From positions 16,502-80,501 of the forward strand of contig CAZEDB010000006.1 in the NCBI GenBank assembly GCA_964510855.1: a stretch of 64,000 nt of DNA, in the 5' to 3' direction. Of the stretch, positions 53,104 through 61,510 are shown piece by piece. The DNA is from UBA8828 sp964510855 (lineage in GTDB: Bacteria > Verrucomicrobiota > Verrucomicrobiia > Opitutales > UBA953). The notes below the pieces were generated by a model. It was not told where the DNA came from. It made no database searches and saw only the letters and a list, made by a program, of their open reading frames with translations. Numbering within the stretch: position 1 is the stretch's first letter; every line of letters begins with the position of its first letter. The position numbers and the translations under genes were made by a program.

Positions 53104-53743
53104 ACGCTCGCACTGCAAACCAACGAGCCACCCCCAGCCAGAGCACCGCGGGCAGAAGCGCACTTAAAAGCAGAGCGCTCGCGGGTGAGGCATGCCCAAG
53201 GTGACCGATAGCAGCAAAAATAAATCCTAGGGGTAGCGAGCCACAGGCAAGCGCGAGGGCAAAGCGTGCGAACGGCATACGCGCCACTCCAGCAAGGGCA
53301 GCCACTGTCTCGGGTAACACCGGGGCCCAACGCGACAACGCTACCATCCAGCCACCATGCCCGACAAAACTCGCCTCGAGCCTGGGCAGTGAGGGACCTG
53401 CAAGCCACACGGCTGGGCTCCGACCTAATAAACGCGCCAGCCCATAAGCGACACAGCCCGACAAAAAAGAACCCAAAGCCGCCACCGCTCCGCCCAGCCA
53501 AGGACCTAAGATTAAGCCTAAGCCCGACATCACGGGCGTGGCTGGAATCGGTAAGATACAATCGGCCACGATGAGTCCTAACCCAATAGCAGCCGCCTGC
53601 CAGGGTTCCTGACCCAAGACCCGAGCTAAGCCCTCAGGGTTGAGCGCAGCCTCAAAGGCCGCGCCCCAGATTATCCAAGGCACAACCACGGCCGATACCA
53701 CGAGAGCCAGCAAGAGGCCGAGTCGATAAGGGCTTGCCTGCAT
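53081..53743 (-). CDS. VTT (DedA/TVP38-like) family membrane protein
   Basis: 220 residues from the ATG giving MQASPYRL; a TTG three codons before is less likely. About six hydrophobic segments. The VTT core is seen as CILPIPATPVMSGLGLILGPWLGGAVAALGSFLSGCVAYGLARLLGR and a later RWAPVLPETVAALAGVARMPFARF. Relatives act in undecaprenyl phosphate or phospholipid translocation across the membrane. Which lipid is moved here is unknown. Confidence 0.87.
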   Translation of the reverse strand: MQASPYRLGLLLALVVSAVVVPWIIWGAAFEAALNPEGLARVLGQEPWQAAAIGLGLIVADCILPIPATPVMSGLGLILGPWLGGAVAALGSFLSGCVAYGLARLLGRSPAVWLAGPSLPRLEASFVGHGGWMVALSRWAPVLPETVAALAGVARMPFARFALALACGSLPLGFIFAAIGHLGHASPASALLLSALLPAVLWLGVARWFAVRASTYSSKN

Positions 53744-53829
53744 GGTTCCCAATAAAACTGAGATAAAATAAGCGCAAGGCAGCGATTTAGCATCGAAAGC
53801 CGAAAAGACCCCTGCTTGATAGCAATGTC

Positions 53830-55449
53830 ATGCGATTCCTTACCCTGCTCGCCGTTTTGGCTGCTACCTCTTTAGTAGCCTCACCCGCCATCATTCCCCG
53901 GCCCGTTGCCGTCAACTTGATAGCCGACGCACCTGCCACTGTACTTAACGGTGCTAAGGTCCAAGCTCCTTCAAATTTCAAAACCGAGGCAGACCTTATT
54001 CGCAATGCCTTCAAAGGCACCGGAGGTAGCACGATTCGCCTAGTCCCAACCAACGGCGATAAAGACAGCCAAGGCTTCGAGGTCGGCAATGAAGGTTACA
54101 GCATTAGCAATGAGCCAGGTCGCGACATTATCATTCAGGCGAAAACACGCACCGGCTTCTTCTACGCCTACCAAACGCTTTTACAAGCCGCCGAGCTCGG
54201 TAGCGATGGTAACTATCGCCTTGCCCCGGGTCAGATTCAGGATCGGCCCCGCTTTGCTTGGCGTGGCATGATGCTCGATGAAGGTCGGCACTTTTTCGGT
54301 AAGGAAAAGGTCAAGCGCTTCCTCGACTTGATGGCGTTACACAAACTCAACGTTTTCCACTGGCACCTTACGGAAGACCAAGGCTGGCGGGTTGAAATCA
54401 AGAAATGGCCCAAGCTAACCTCGGTAGGTTCCGTACGCGCCGAGTCCCACATCACGGGCGGTAAGCAAGTCGCCTATGACGGTAATAAGTTCGATGGTAA
54501 GCCTTATGGTGGTTTCTATACCCAAAACGACCTCAAGGAAATCGTCGCCTACGCCGCTGCCCGCCACATTCATGTGGTTCCTGAAATTGAAATGCCTGGG
54601 CATGCCTCAGCCGCCATCGCGGCTTACCCCCAGTTTGGTAACCGCGATATCCCAAACTATGCGCCCCAAGTTCAAACTCGCTGGGGCGTTCACCCCTACA
54701 CCTTCTCTCCCAGTGAAGAGACCTTTGCATTCATCGACGATATTTTCGCCGAGCTCTGCCCTATCTTCCCATCGGCCTACTTCCATATTGGGGGCGACGA
54801 GGCTCCGAAGGATCAGTGGAATCAGTCGGCATTTGCTAAAGAAGTGATGAAGCGCGAAGGCCTGAAGAACGCCTACGAGTTACAATCCTACTTCATTCGC
54901 CGGGTTGAAAAGCTTTTGGCTGCTCGCGGTAAACGTCTCATTGGTTGGGACGAAATTCAAGAGGGCGGCCTCCCCAAAACCGCCACCATGATGGTTTGGC
55001 GCGACTGGAAATGGGCTAAGCACGCGGTTGAAAACGGTAACAACGTGGTCATGGCTCCTACCTCACATACGTACTTCGATTACGCGCCCGGCAAGCTCGG
55101 CCAAGGTCCGCAATACGGGATTATCGGAGGCAATCTCCCGCTAGAAAAAGTTTACTCCTTCGAGCCTATCCCAGAAAACTTTACCCCCGAGGAGGCTGGT
55201 AAAGTTCTCGGTACCCAAGCCCAACTTTGGTCCGAGTATTTATACGGCTGGAACAAGGTTGAGTACATGGCCTTCCCTCGCGCTTGTGCCTTAGCTGAAG
55301 TCGCTTGGTCTCCCAAGGAAGGTAAAGACTGGGCCAACTTCCAAGCTCGCCTCAACAAGCACCTGGTACGACTCGATGCGCTCAAGGTTAATTACCACCG
55401 TCCTGATGGTACTCCGGCGGTAACCGACCGGATGGGCATGGGAGAATAA
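53830..55449 (+). CDS. Exported beta-N-acetylhexosaminidase, family GH20
   Basis: 539 residues with a signal peptide (MRFLTLLAVLAATSLVASPA). An N-terminal alpha/beta domain (about 20-135) precedes the GH20 barrel: RFAWRGMMLDEGRHFFGKEKVKRFLD, FHWHLTEDQGWRVEIKKWPKLT and the catalytic Asp323-Glu324 in YFHIGGDEAPK. It removes terminal GlcNAc or GalNAc from glycans, by a substrate-assisted mechanism, in the periplasm or outside. A UUCG-loop terminator follows. Confidence 0.95.
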   Translation: MRFLTLLAVLAATSLVASPAIIPRPVAVNLIADAPATVLNGAKVQAPSNFKTEADLIRNAFKGTGGSTIRLVPTNGDKDSQGFEVGNEGYSISNEPGRDIIIQAKTRTGFFYAYQTLLQAAELGSDGNYRLAPGQIQDRPRFAWRGMMLDEGRHFFGKEKVKRFLDLMALHKLNVFHWHLTEDQGWRVEIKKWPKLTSVGSVRAESHITGGKQVAYDGNKFDGKPYGGFYTQNDLKEIVAYAAARHIHVVPEIEMPGHASAAIAAYPQFGNRDIPNYAPQVQTRWGVHPYTFSPSEETFAFIDDIFAELCPIFPSAYFHIGGDEAPKDQWNQSAFAKEVMKREGLKNAYELQSYFIRRVEKLLAARGKRLIGWDEIQEGGLPKTATMMVWRDWKWAKHAVENGNNVVMAPTSHTYFDYAPGKLGQGPQYGIIGGNLPLEKVYSFEPIPENFTPEEAGKVLGTQAQLWSEYLYGWNKVEYMAFPRACALAEVAWSPKEGKDWANFQARLNKHLVRLDALKVNYHRPDGTPAVTDRMGMGE

Positions 55450-55456
55450 TTTTAAT

Positions 55457-56902
55457 TTAGCTCCCCGCCACAGACCCAGCTTCGGCTGGGTCTTTTGTTT
55501 CAACCGCTAGCGGCCCCTCCACCATTTCAGTAGCAGGCAGCTCGTGGATGATTTCAAAGGTCTTCCACCCACGGGCTCGACGTGCGTGATTCATTTCCTC
55601 AACGGCTAATTTAATTTCCGCCAGCTCTTCAGCAGAAGCCGTGATCGGCAAAGGTAGGGGCGAGAGATCGGCTTGGCGATAGGCCTGTTCAACGTCGGCG
55701 GCCGCATCAATCTCATGCGGCGAATACTGATGAAAGAGAGCCTCCCAGCGGGTGCGTTGCTCCCAATGCTCTTCCGCTCCAACTAAGTCACCCTTGGTAG
55801 CCTCGAGTAACCTGATGTAATGGAACATGGCATATTCATTACCTAAGCGTGACGCTAAGCGTAAAACATCTAGGGCCTCAATCATCTGGGGCTCAAAATT
55901 GTCCTCAGGCATGGTGTTGATCAAGTAACGTGCTAAATGATAAAGGGCCCAAGCATCTTGGGCGGTACCTTTAACAGGGTCGTAGGCTAACTTGCGTAGC
56001 GCCGCCTCGACTTCTGGGGCAGACTCACCATCCCAAGCTGAGTGTATACTCAGAGCCTGATAACCCGGTAAATGAGCTAACGGTAATAAAGCTAAATCAG
56101 GGTGTATCGAAGGCCAATGCTCGGCCTTCTCCAGCCGATTTAAGGTCCAGGGATCCAGCGGGTAAGAGGCTAAACTAATGGGATCATCGGCCGCAGGCTG
56201 ACCAGGTTTCAAATCCGCACTCGAAAAACCTCTCATCGTTCGCATACGAAGTCGTTCGGAAAAATTATCACGCGCCCACTTAAGCGGGAGCTCCTTGACC
56301 TCAGACGCGGTCAGAAGAAACCCTCCTTCTGAACTGCCAATGGTAAGTAACTGTTGCATTTCGAATTCATAGTTCATGAGAAAGGCAACGAAGGCCTTAG
56401 GGTCATTTTCGGAAATCATATGTGAGGCGACAATTGTGACGCCGCGTTCGTCGGCATCGGCTTGGGCATTTTCTTCCGGATCGAGAATATCGCGTACATA
56501 ACGTGAGAGACGTAGACCTTGGCGCATCTCAGCCTCAAGCCGCTGAAAGGTTTCGTCATCTAGGTCGTGCCTTTGATCCAAGGGAAGAAGCACGGTTACC
56601 CTCCAGTAGCCTTCAAAGCTTTTTAGGATTAAAAGCGTGAACGCTTGCGTGCGAAGGCGGGCATGTCGCGACGTCAAAAAATGAACTACAGCGACCGTCC
56701 GATCTATTTCCTCTTCACGTTCTAACGTTTTGACCGTGAAACCTACGCGCTCGAGTAAGGCGCGCAAGGCAACCAGTTCGGGATCGGGTTTTTCCGCCTC
56801 AGGTGCGGGAGTAGTTTCAACTGGCGGCGTAGTCGGGGCTTGGCCTTGAAGATAGGAAAGAGAAAGGAGGAGGAGAAACAGGAGACTAGGAATGCGATAC
56901 AT
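55457..56902 (-). CDS. Secreted protein of unknown function with helical repeats
   Basis: 481 residues from the ATG giving MYRIPSLLFLLLLSLSYLQGQA, a signal peptide; a start at 56929 would weaken it. After a Pro/Thr linker comes an alpha/beta part (about 35-230) and a helical region (about 280-430) with TPR- or Sel1-like spacing (AWALYHLARYLINTMPED, NEYAMFHYIRLLEA). I recognise no family or catalytic motif. The last codons (DPAEAGS) overlap the terminator of the hexosaminidase gene on the other strand. Confidence 0.8.
   Translation of the reverse strand: MYRIPSLLFLLLLSLSYLQGQAPTTPPVETTPAPEAEKPDPELVALRALLERVGFTVKTLEREEEIDRTVAVVHFLTSRHARLRTQAFTLLILKSFEGYWRVTVLLPLDQRHDLDDETFQRLEAEMRQGLRLSRYVRDILDPEENAQADADERGVTIVASHMISENDPKAFVAFLMNYEFEMQQLLTIGSSEGGFLLTASEVKELPLKWARDNFSERLRMRTMRGFSSADLKPGQPAADDPISLASYPLDPWTLNRLEKAEHWPSIHPDLALLPLAHLPGYQALSIHSAWDGESAPEVEAALRKLAYDPVKGTAQDAWALYHLARYLINTMPEDNFEPQMIEALDVLRLASRLGNEYAMFHYIRLLEATKGDLVGAEEHWEQRTRWEALFHQYSPHEIDAAADVEQAYRQADLSPLPLPITASAEELAEIKLAVEEMNHARRARGWKTFEIIHELPATEMVEGPLAVETKDPAEAGSVAGS
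55473..55500 (+). terminator. UUCG-loop rho-independent terminator of the GH20 gene
   Basis: GACCCAGC-TTCG-GCTGGGTC with a TTTTGTTT tail: an 8-bp stem with a very stable tetraloop, 23 bp past the hexosaminidase stop. It is inside the last codons of the convergent unknown gene. Confidence 0.9.
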
Positions 56903-57013
56903 AGCGTCCCAACTCTGCCAAATAAGCACCCAAGTTGAGAGCGGTAATAAGACCTAAAATATTCTATTAGGTTTATTGGGGAACGGAGCGCAGAGTATTA
57001 GCCCGGCTATCGC

Positions 57014-57808
57014 CTAGGCTAAATCGGCGGCTCGGTCTTCCAAGGGGTCAAAAACCGTCACCCGAAGCTGCGACCGAGCGGCTTGAACCTCGGCCATGTG
57101 GGCCTCGACGATGACCGTGCGATTACACTCCTTAGAAAGATGGCCCAGACAGAGGTGGCTTAGTCGTTCAGCCTGGAGGGTACGCAGAAGTTCAAGGGCG
57201 GCGAGGTTACCGAGGTGGCCGTGGTTGCCGCGGATGCGCTGTTTGAGGTGCGAAGGGCGCTTGGAGAGCTCGAGCATCTCTTCATCGTAATTGGATTCGA
57301 GTACAAGGATGTCCGCCGCCTCGGCTTGGGCTTGGGCGACAGGGGTAACATGCCCTAAGTCGGTCATCCAGGTGACCCGCCGGCCCGGATGGCCGCTTTC
57401 ACCTGGGCAAGCGAAGGCATAACCCACGGGATCGGCAGCATCATGAGGAATGGCGAACGGCTCGACCTGAAAACCAAGGGCTTCAAAGGGAGACCCCGTA
57501 TCGAAGAGTTGCCAAATGGGGGCGATTTTTTGGAGTTGGCCAATGCGACGGGCGGTTTCGCGATTGGCAAAGACCTTGAGGCCGGGATGACGGGTCAACA
57601 ACCCGGGCAGGCCGCTACAGTGATCCCCGTGCTCGTGGGTGATAAAGGCGGCATCTATTTGCCGGGGTTCTATACCTAGGGTAGTTAGCCCAGCCGAGAG
57701 TCGGGGCCAGGCAAAACCCACATCGATTAAGACGGTTCGGCCACCGGCGCGGAGGACAGCACAATTGCCCGAACTGCTGGTACCGAGAATGTGAAAAGCG
57801 AACGACAC
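57014..57808 (-). CDS. MBL-fold metal-dependent hydrolase, YycJ/WalJ-like
   Basis: 264 residues from a GTG. Metallo-beta-lactamase fold: FHILGTSSSGNCAVLRAGGRTVLIDVGFAWPRL, the zinc motif ITHEHGDHCSGLPGLL, the ligand Asp in WMTDLGHVT, the ESNYDEEML stretch and LCLGHLSKECN. The YycJ/WalJ group is linked to DNA metabolism or cell-wall signalling, though no WalKR genes are here. It has no signal peptide, so it acts in the cytoplasm. Confidence 0.9.
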   Translation of the reverse strand: MSFAFHILGTSSSGNCAVLRAGGRTVLIDVGFAWPRLSAGLTTLGIEPRQIDAAFITHEHGDHCSGLPGLLTRHPGLKVFANRETARRIGQLQKIAPIWQLFDTGSPFEALGFQVEPFAIPHDAADPVGYAFACPGESGHPGRRVTWMTDLGHVTPVAQAQAEAADILVLESNYDEEMLELSKRPSHLKQRIRGNHGHLGNLAALELLRTLQAERLSHLCLGHLSKECNRTVIVEAHMAEVQAARSQLRVTVFDPLEDRAADLA

Positions 57809-57889
57809 CTAGCTACAGAAGGGGGTAGATGTCCGATAGCCAACCGCAAAGCCTGCTTTGGCTCGCCCTCGAGCACCGAGACGGCTTAC

Positions 57890-57897
57890 AAGGAGGT
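57890..57897 (+). promoter_or_regulatory. Full-consensus Shine-Dalgarno sequence of glgC
   Basis: AAGGAGGT lies only 2 bases from the glgC ATG (57900). It is the strongest ribosome-binding site noticed in the window, where most genes have weak ones, and it fixes the start at 57900 rather than 57858. Confidence 0.8.
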
Positions 57898-57899
57898 CT

Positions 57900-59198
57900 A
57901 TGGCTAAATCGACCCCTCGCGTCATTTCCATCATTATGGGCGGCGGCCGCGGCACCCGTCTCTACCCCTTGACCAAGGACCGCTGCAAACCTGCCGTGCC
58001 CTTGGCTGGCAATTACCGCTTGGTCGACATCCCCATTAGCAACTGCCTGAACTCAGGCCTCAACCGGATTTATATTTTGTCGCAGTTCAATACCGCCTCC
58101 CTGCACAAACACATTCAACAGACCTATAAGTTTGACCCCTTCGGTAAGGGATTTGTCGACATTCTCGCCGCGGAACAAACCGGAGATAAAGAGTCATGGT
58201 ATCAAGGCACAGCCGATGCGGTGCGTCAAAACATGCACCACTATGGTCTCCGCGATGACGACTTGGTACTTATTCTTTCGGGCGACCAGCTCTATCACAT
58301 GGATTTCCGTCCGATGATTGAGCAACACCTCAAAACCGAGTCTGATATCACCATCGCGGCTAAACCTATGCCCGCGGATCAGGTCTCGGGTCTAGGCATT
58401 ATGCGCGTCGATGCCAACTTACGCATCACGGAGTTTGTCGAAAAACCTAAAGACCCTGCCCTGATTCGCGATTTGGCCCTACGAGGTGATGCTCGTGCAG
58501 CTTTAGCCGATAAATCCGAGCGCGACTACTGTCTCGCTTCGATGGGCATCTATTTAGTGTCCGGCCAGCGCCTCCGCGCCGCACTCTCCGATCCTCTGCA
58601 AACGGACTTCGGTAAAGAAGTCATCCCGGGCATGCTAGAATCGCACCGGCTCACCGGCTTCGTCTTTGATGGATACTGGGAAGACATCGGTACGGTCGGT
58701 TCCTTCTGGGAATGCAACCTCACTCTCACCGATCCAGTACCGCCTTTTGATTTCTTTGATGGACGTCACCCCGTCTTTACGCACGCGCGCTACTTGCCGC
58801 CTGCCAAGATTAACGGTGCCCGTGCCCACCGCGTCCTTTTAGCCGATGGTTGCATTGTCGATGATGCCGACCTCGAACGCTGTGTCATCGGGGTGCGCTC
58901 GGTGATTCGCGCTGGGTCGCGACTGGAGAATACCGTGATGATGGGAGCCGATCGCTACGAACGCCCAGAAGACTTTATTCGCAATCGCGAGGTCGGGCAG
59001 CCTGATATTGGGGTCGGCGCGGGTTGCGCTATTCGCAAAGCCATTATCGATAAGAACGCGCGTATCGGCGACAACTGTCGCCTTTCGCCCATCGGTCTAC
59101 CCGAGAAAGCCGAGACCGCGGCGTGGTATGTCCGCGATGGCGTCTTAGTGATTAAAAAGAACGCAGTCATCAGCCCTGGCACGGTGGTAGGAGATTAA
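57900..59198 (+). CDS. glgC: Glucose-1-phosphate adenylyltransferase (ADP-glucose pyrophosphorylase)
   Basis: 432 residues. It makes ADP-glucose for glycogen synthesis. The nucleotidyl-transferase loop IIMGGGRGTRLYPLTKDRCKPAVPLAG, the GTADAVRQN and LSGDQLYHMD segments, and EFVEKPKDP are typical, with a C-terminal left-handed beta-helix (about 310-430: DNCRLSP, KNAVISPGTVVGD). It is of the GlgC type found in plants and cyanobacteria by its sequence style. The next gene starts 4 bp on. Confidence 0.97.
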   Translation: MAKSTPRVISIIMGGGRGTRLYPLTKDRCKPAVPLAGNYRLVDIPISNCLNSGLNRIYILSQFNTASLHKHIQQTYKFDPFGKGFVDILAAEQTGDKESWYQGTADAVRQNMHHYGLRDDDLVLILSGDQLYHMDFRPMIEQHLKTESDITIAAKPMPADQVSGLGIMRVDANLRITEFVEKPKDPALIRDLALRGDARAALADKSERDYCLASMGIYLVSGQRLRAALSDPLQTDFGKEVIPGMLESHRLTGFVFDGYWEDIGTVGSFWECNLTLTDPVPPFDFFDGRHPVFTHARYLPPAKINGARAHRVLLADGCIVDDADLERCVIGVRSVIRAGSRLENTVMMGADRYERPEDFIRNREVGQPDIGVGAGCAIRKAIIDKNARIGDNCRLSPIGLPEKAETAAWYVRDGVLVIKKNAVISPGTVVGD

Positions 59199-59202
59199 AC
59201 CG

Positions 59203-60270
59203 ATGTTTATCCAACGTGCTCAGGTCTATTGGATAACTTGGGCGCTGATTATTTTAGGGGCTTGGTCGACCGGCATCGCCTCGGTTTCTGATGCGTTCTT
59301 TCGCGGGGCGTTTGCGGCTTTTCTTTCCGCCGCCGCCCTGCCCCTCTACCGGCAACTTGGTCCGCGTAAGGCTGCATTCCTAGGCCTCGTCGTCGGCATC
59401 ACTTGGCAACTCGGCTTTCACCACCTCTGGGGTCGGATGATTTGGGGTGAAGCCGAATTTACCCTCGCGAGTGCCCGACTCGTGCTCGATCTATCGGTGG
59501 CTGCAGCCGCCTTTGCCGGCGGCGCGCTTGCCGGTGCTTTACTGGCTACAGGACGAACACTCGGTAAAACCTTAGTACTTAGCACCCTGCTTGCGCTCCT
59601 CATGACCGGCTTGCCCTACGGTATTGTAAGCAGCTTAGACCGTGACCGCGCCGGCCCCATTAAGTTGATATGGCTGGGTGCAGCTCAGACGCATGCGGAT
59701 GGCGGACCGATTCGACCTAAGGGCGCCGACATTCCTAAACTTAACCCAGCGGAAAGCCTCTTACTGCGTAAACGCTTTTTGACCGTCACCGTGGGCGACG
59801 AGGTTGGCGTTGTGGATACGGAAGGCCAACGCCGCTGGGCGGTTTGGCGCGGGCAACTCCAAGCCGATGGTCATGAAACTTTAGCCGCACGCACCGTGGT
59901 AATTGTCAATCGTTTGCCGGCTGACGTCGCTGTTCCTGCCGTTTCTGTGGCATTGTCAGACGATCCCAAGGGTTACACCGGCATCGAACTCGCCGTCCTC
60001 GAAGGTCAAGCTACTGCCACCCGCTTTGGCGATGAACCCAACACGTCGCCTGCGGTGGAGTTGAGTATCGGACAAAACGCTGAGGGGATTTATCTCCGTG
60101 CGGTTCGCCGTCTCCCTCTCGGCGGCAATTATGCCCAAGGACCCCGTGATCAAGTGGTGGGCCGGCCCCGTGACCTGCCCGCACCTCCTGTCGAGGTCGC
60201 ACCCACCGGCGAACGCGCCCTGCCCCCTTCCCTGCGCGGCCCTTCAGCCGCACCTGTAGTGCCTCGTTAA
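59203..60270 (+). CDS. Membrane-anchored protein of unknown function
   Basis: 355 residues. Roughly four hydrophobic segments in the first 145 residues, then a soluble domain (about 145-310) of beta-rich look (RFLTVTVGDEVGVVDTEGQRRWAV) and a Pro-rich tail. It lies between glgC and a YhiN-like gene with 3-4 bp spacings, so it is co-transcribed. I recognise no family. It could be cell-envelope linked, but this is only context. Confidence 0.75.
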   Translation: MFIQRAQVYWITWALIILGAWSTGIASVSDAFFRGAFAAFLSAAALPLYRQLGPRKAAFLGLVVGITWQLGFHHLWGRMIWGEAEFTLASARLVLDLSVAAAAFAGGALAGALLATGRTLGKTLVLSTLLALLMTGLPYGIVSSLDRDRAGPIKLIWLGAAQTHADGGPIRPKGADIPKLNPAESLLLRKRFLTVTVGDEVGVVDTEGQRRWAVWRGQLQADGHETLAARTVVIVNRLPADVAVPAVSVALSDDPKGYTGIELAVLEGQATATRFGDEPNTSPAVELSIGQNAEGIYLRAVRRLPLGGNYAQGPRDQVVGRPRDLPAPPVEVAPTGERALPPSLRGPSAAPVVPR

Positions 60271-60273
60271 GGT

Positions 60274-61497
60274 ATGACGCGCACTGTACTCGTGATTGGC
60301 GGCGGAGCTGCCGGCTTCTTCGCTGCTATTACCGCAGCCGAGCGCTTAGGTAAAACGGGCGGCAAGGTCATCCTGCTCGAAGGTGGGAGCCAAGTGCTTT
60401 CGAAGGTCCGCATCTCCGGTGGTGGCCGCTGCAACGTAACGCACAGTTGCTTTGAACCCGCTGAACTCGCCAAGCGTTACCCTCGAGGGGGTCGTGAATT
60501 GCTCGGCGCCTTCCACCGCTTTCAACCCCGCGATACTTTAGAGTGGTTCGCTAAACATGGCGTTGCCACTAAGGCGGAGTCGGACGGGCGGATGTTTCCC
60601 GTGAGCGATGACTCAGCAACCATCGTTGACTGTCTCGAACGTGCCGCGCGCCAAAATCGCGTTGAGGTTCGTCTCCGCACTCCCGTGCGTGCTTTGCGTC
60701 GAGAAGCGACGGGTTTCGTGGCCACCCTTGCCGAAGGCGAGTTACGCGCCGATCAAGTGATTCTCGCCACCGGAGGGAGTGCGGGAGGTGGCGGGCACGT
60801 CTTGGCTTCAAGTCTAGGTCATACCATCGAACCTTTAGCACCCTCGCTCTTCACCTTTGTCATTCGTGCCCCCTTGCTCGAAGGTCTAGCTGGGCTTTCG
60901 GTCGAGGAAGCTACGGTGGAAGTCGAAGGTCACCGCCTCCGCGAAACCGGCCCCTTACTCATCACCCACAATGGCTTGAGTGGCCCCGGCGTGCTGCGGC
61001 TTTCGGCTTGGGGCGCACGCGAACTGGCCGCCCAAGGCCATCGCTTCAGCTTAAAAATTAATTGGGCGCCTAACTACTCGCGCGATAAGATGGATCACTT
61101 GCTGGCTGAAACCGCCCTACGTGAAGCTCGCAAACAAGTCGCAACTTGGAACCCCGCTGGGTTACCCGCCCGCCTCTGGGAGCGCATGATTAACCTTGCC
61201 GGCATTCCTCAGGGCATGACCTGGGCCAACCTTGCCGCGCCAGACCGACGCACCTTAGCCACGGCTCTAACCGAAACGCGGCTTCCTGTAACGGGGAAGA
61301 GCACCCACAAAGAGGAATTCGTGACCTGCGGAGGCGTACGTTTAAAAGAAGTTGATTTTAAAACCCTGCAAAGCCGGCAGGTGGCCGGACTCTACTTTGC
61401 GGGTGAAGTCCTCGATATCGACGGCATTACCGGGGGCTACAACTTCCAGGCGGCTTGGACCACGGGATGGTTAGCGGGCAACGCGGCAGCGGCTTAA
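60274..61497 (+). CDS. FAD-dependent oxidoreductase, HI0933/YhiN (BaiN-like) family
   Basis: 407 residues. The FAD loop VIGGGAAGFFAAITAAERL begins at residue 5, followed by the family mark SKVRISGGGRCNVTHS, a second GG box LATGGSAGGGGHVLASSLGH, the LITHNGLSGPGVLRLS segment and the C-terminal TCGGVRL.EVDFKTLQSR..AGLYFAGEVLDIDGITGGYNFQAAWTTGW. The physiological substrate of this widespread family is unknown in most bacteria. It is the third gene of the glgC unit. Confidence 0.93.
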   Translation: MTRTVLVIGGGAAGFFAAITAAERLGKTGGKVILLEGGSQVLSKVRISGGGRCNVTHSCFEPAELAKRYPRGGRELLGAFHRFQPRDTLEWFAKHGVATKAESDGRMFPVSDDSATIVDCLERAARQNRVEVRLRTPVRALRREATGFVATLAEGELRADQVILATGGSAGGGGHVLASSLGHTIEPLAPSLFTFVIRAPLLEGLAGLSVEEATVEVEGHRLRETGPLLITHNGLSGPGVLRLSAWGARELAAQGHRFSLKINWAPNYSRDKMDHLLAETALREARKQVATWNPAGLPARLWERMINLAGIPQGMTWANLAAPDRRTLATALTETRLPVTGKSTHKEEFVTCGGVRLKEVDFKTLQSRQVAGLYFAGEVLDIDGITGGYNFQAAWTTGWLAGNAAAA

Positions 61498-61510
61498 CGC
61501 GGCTTCGCGC

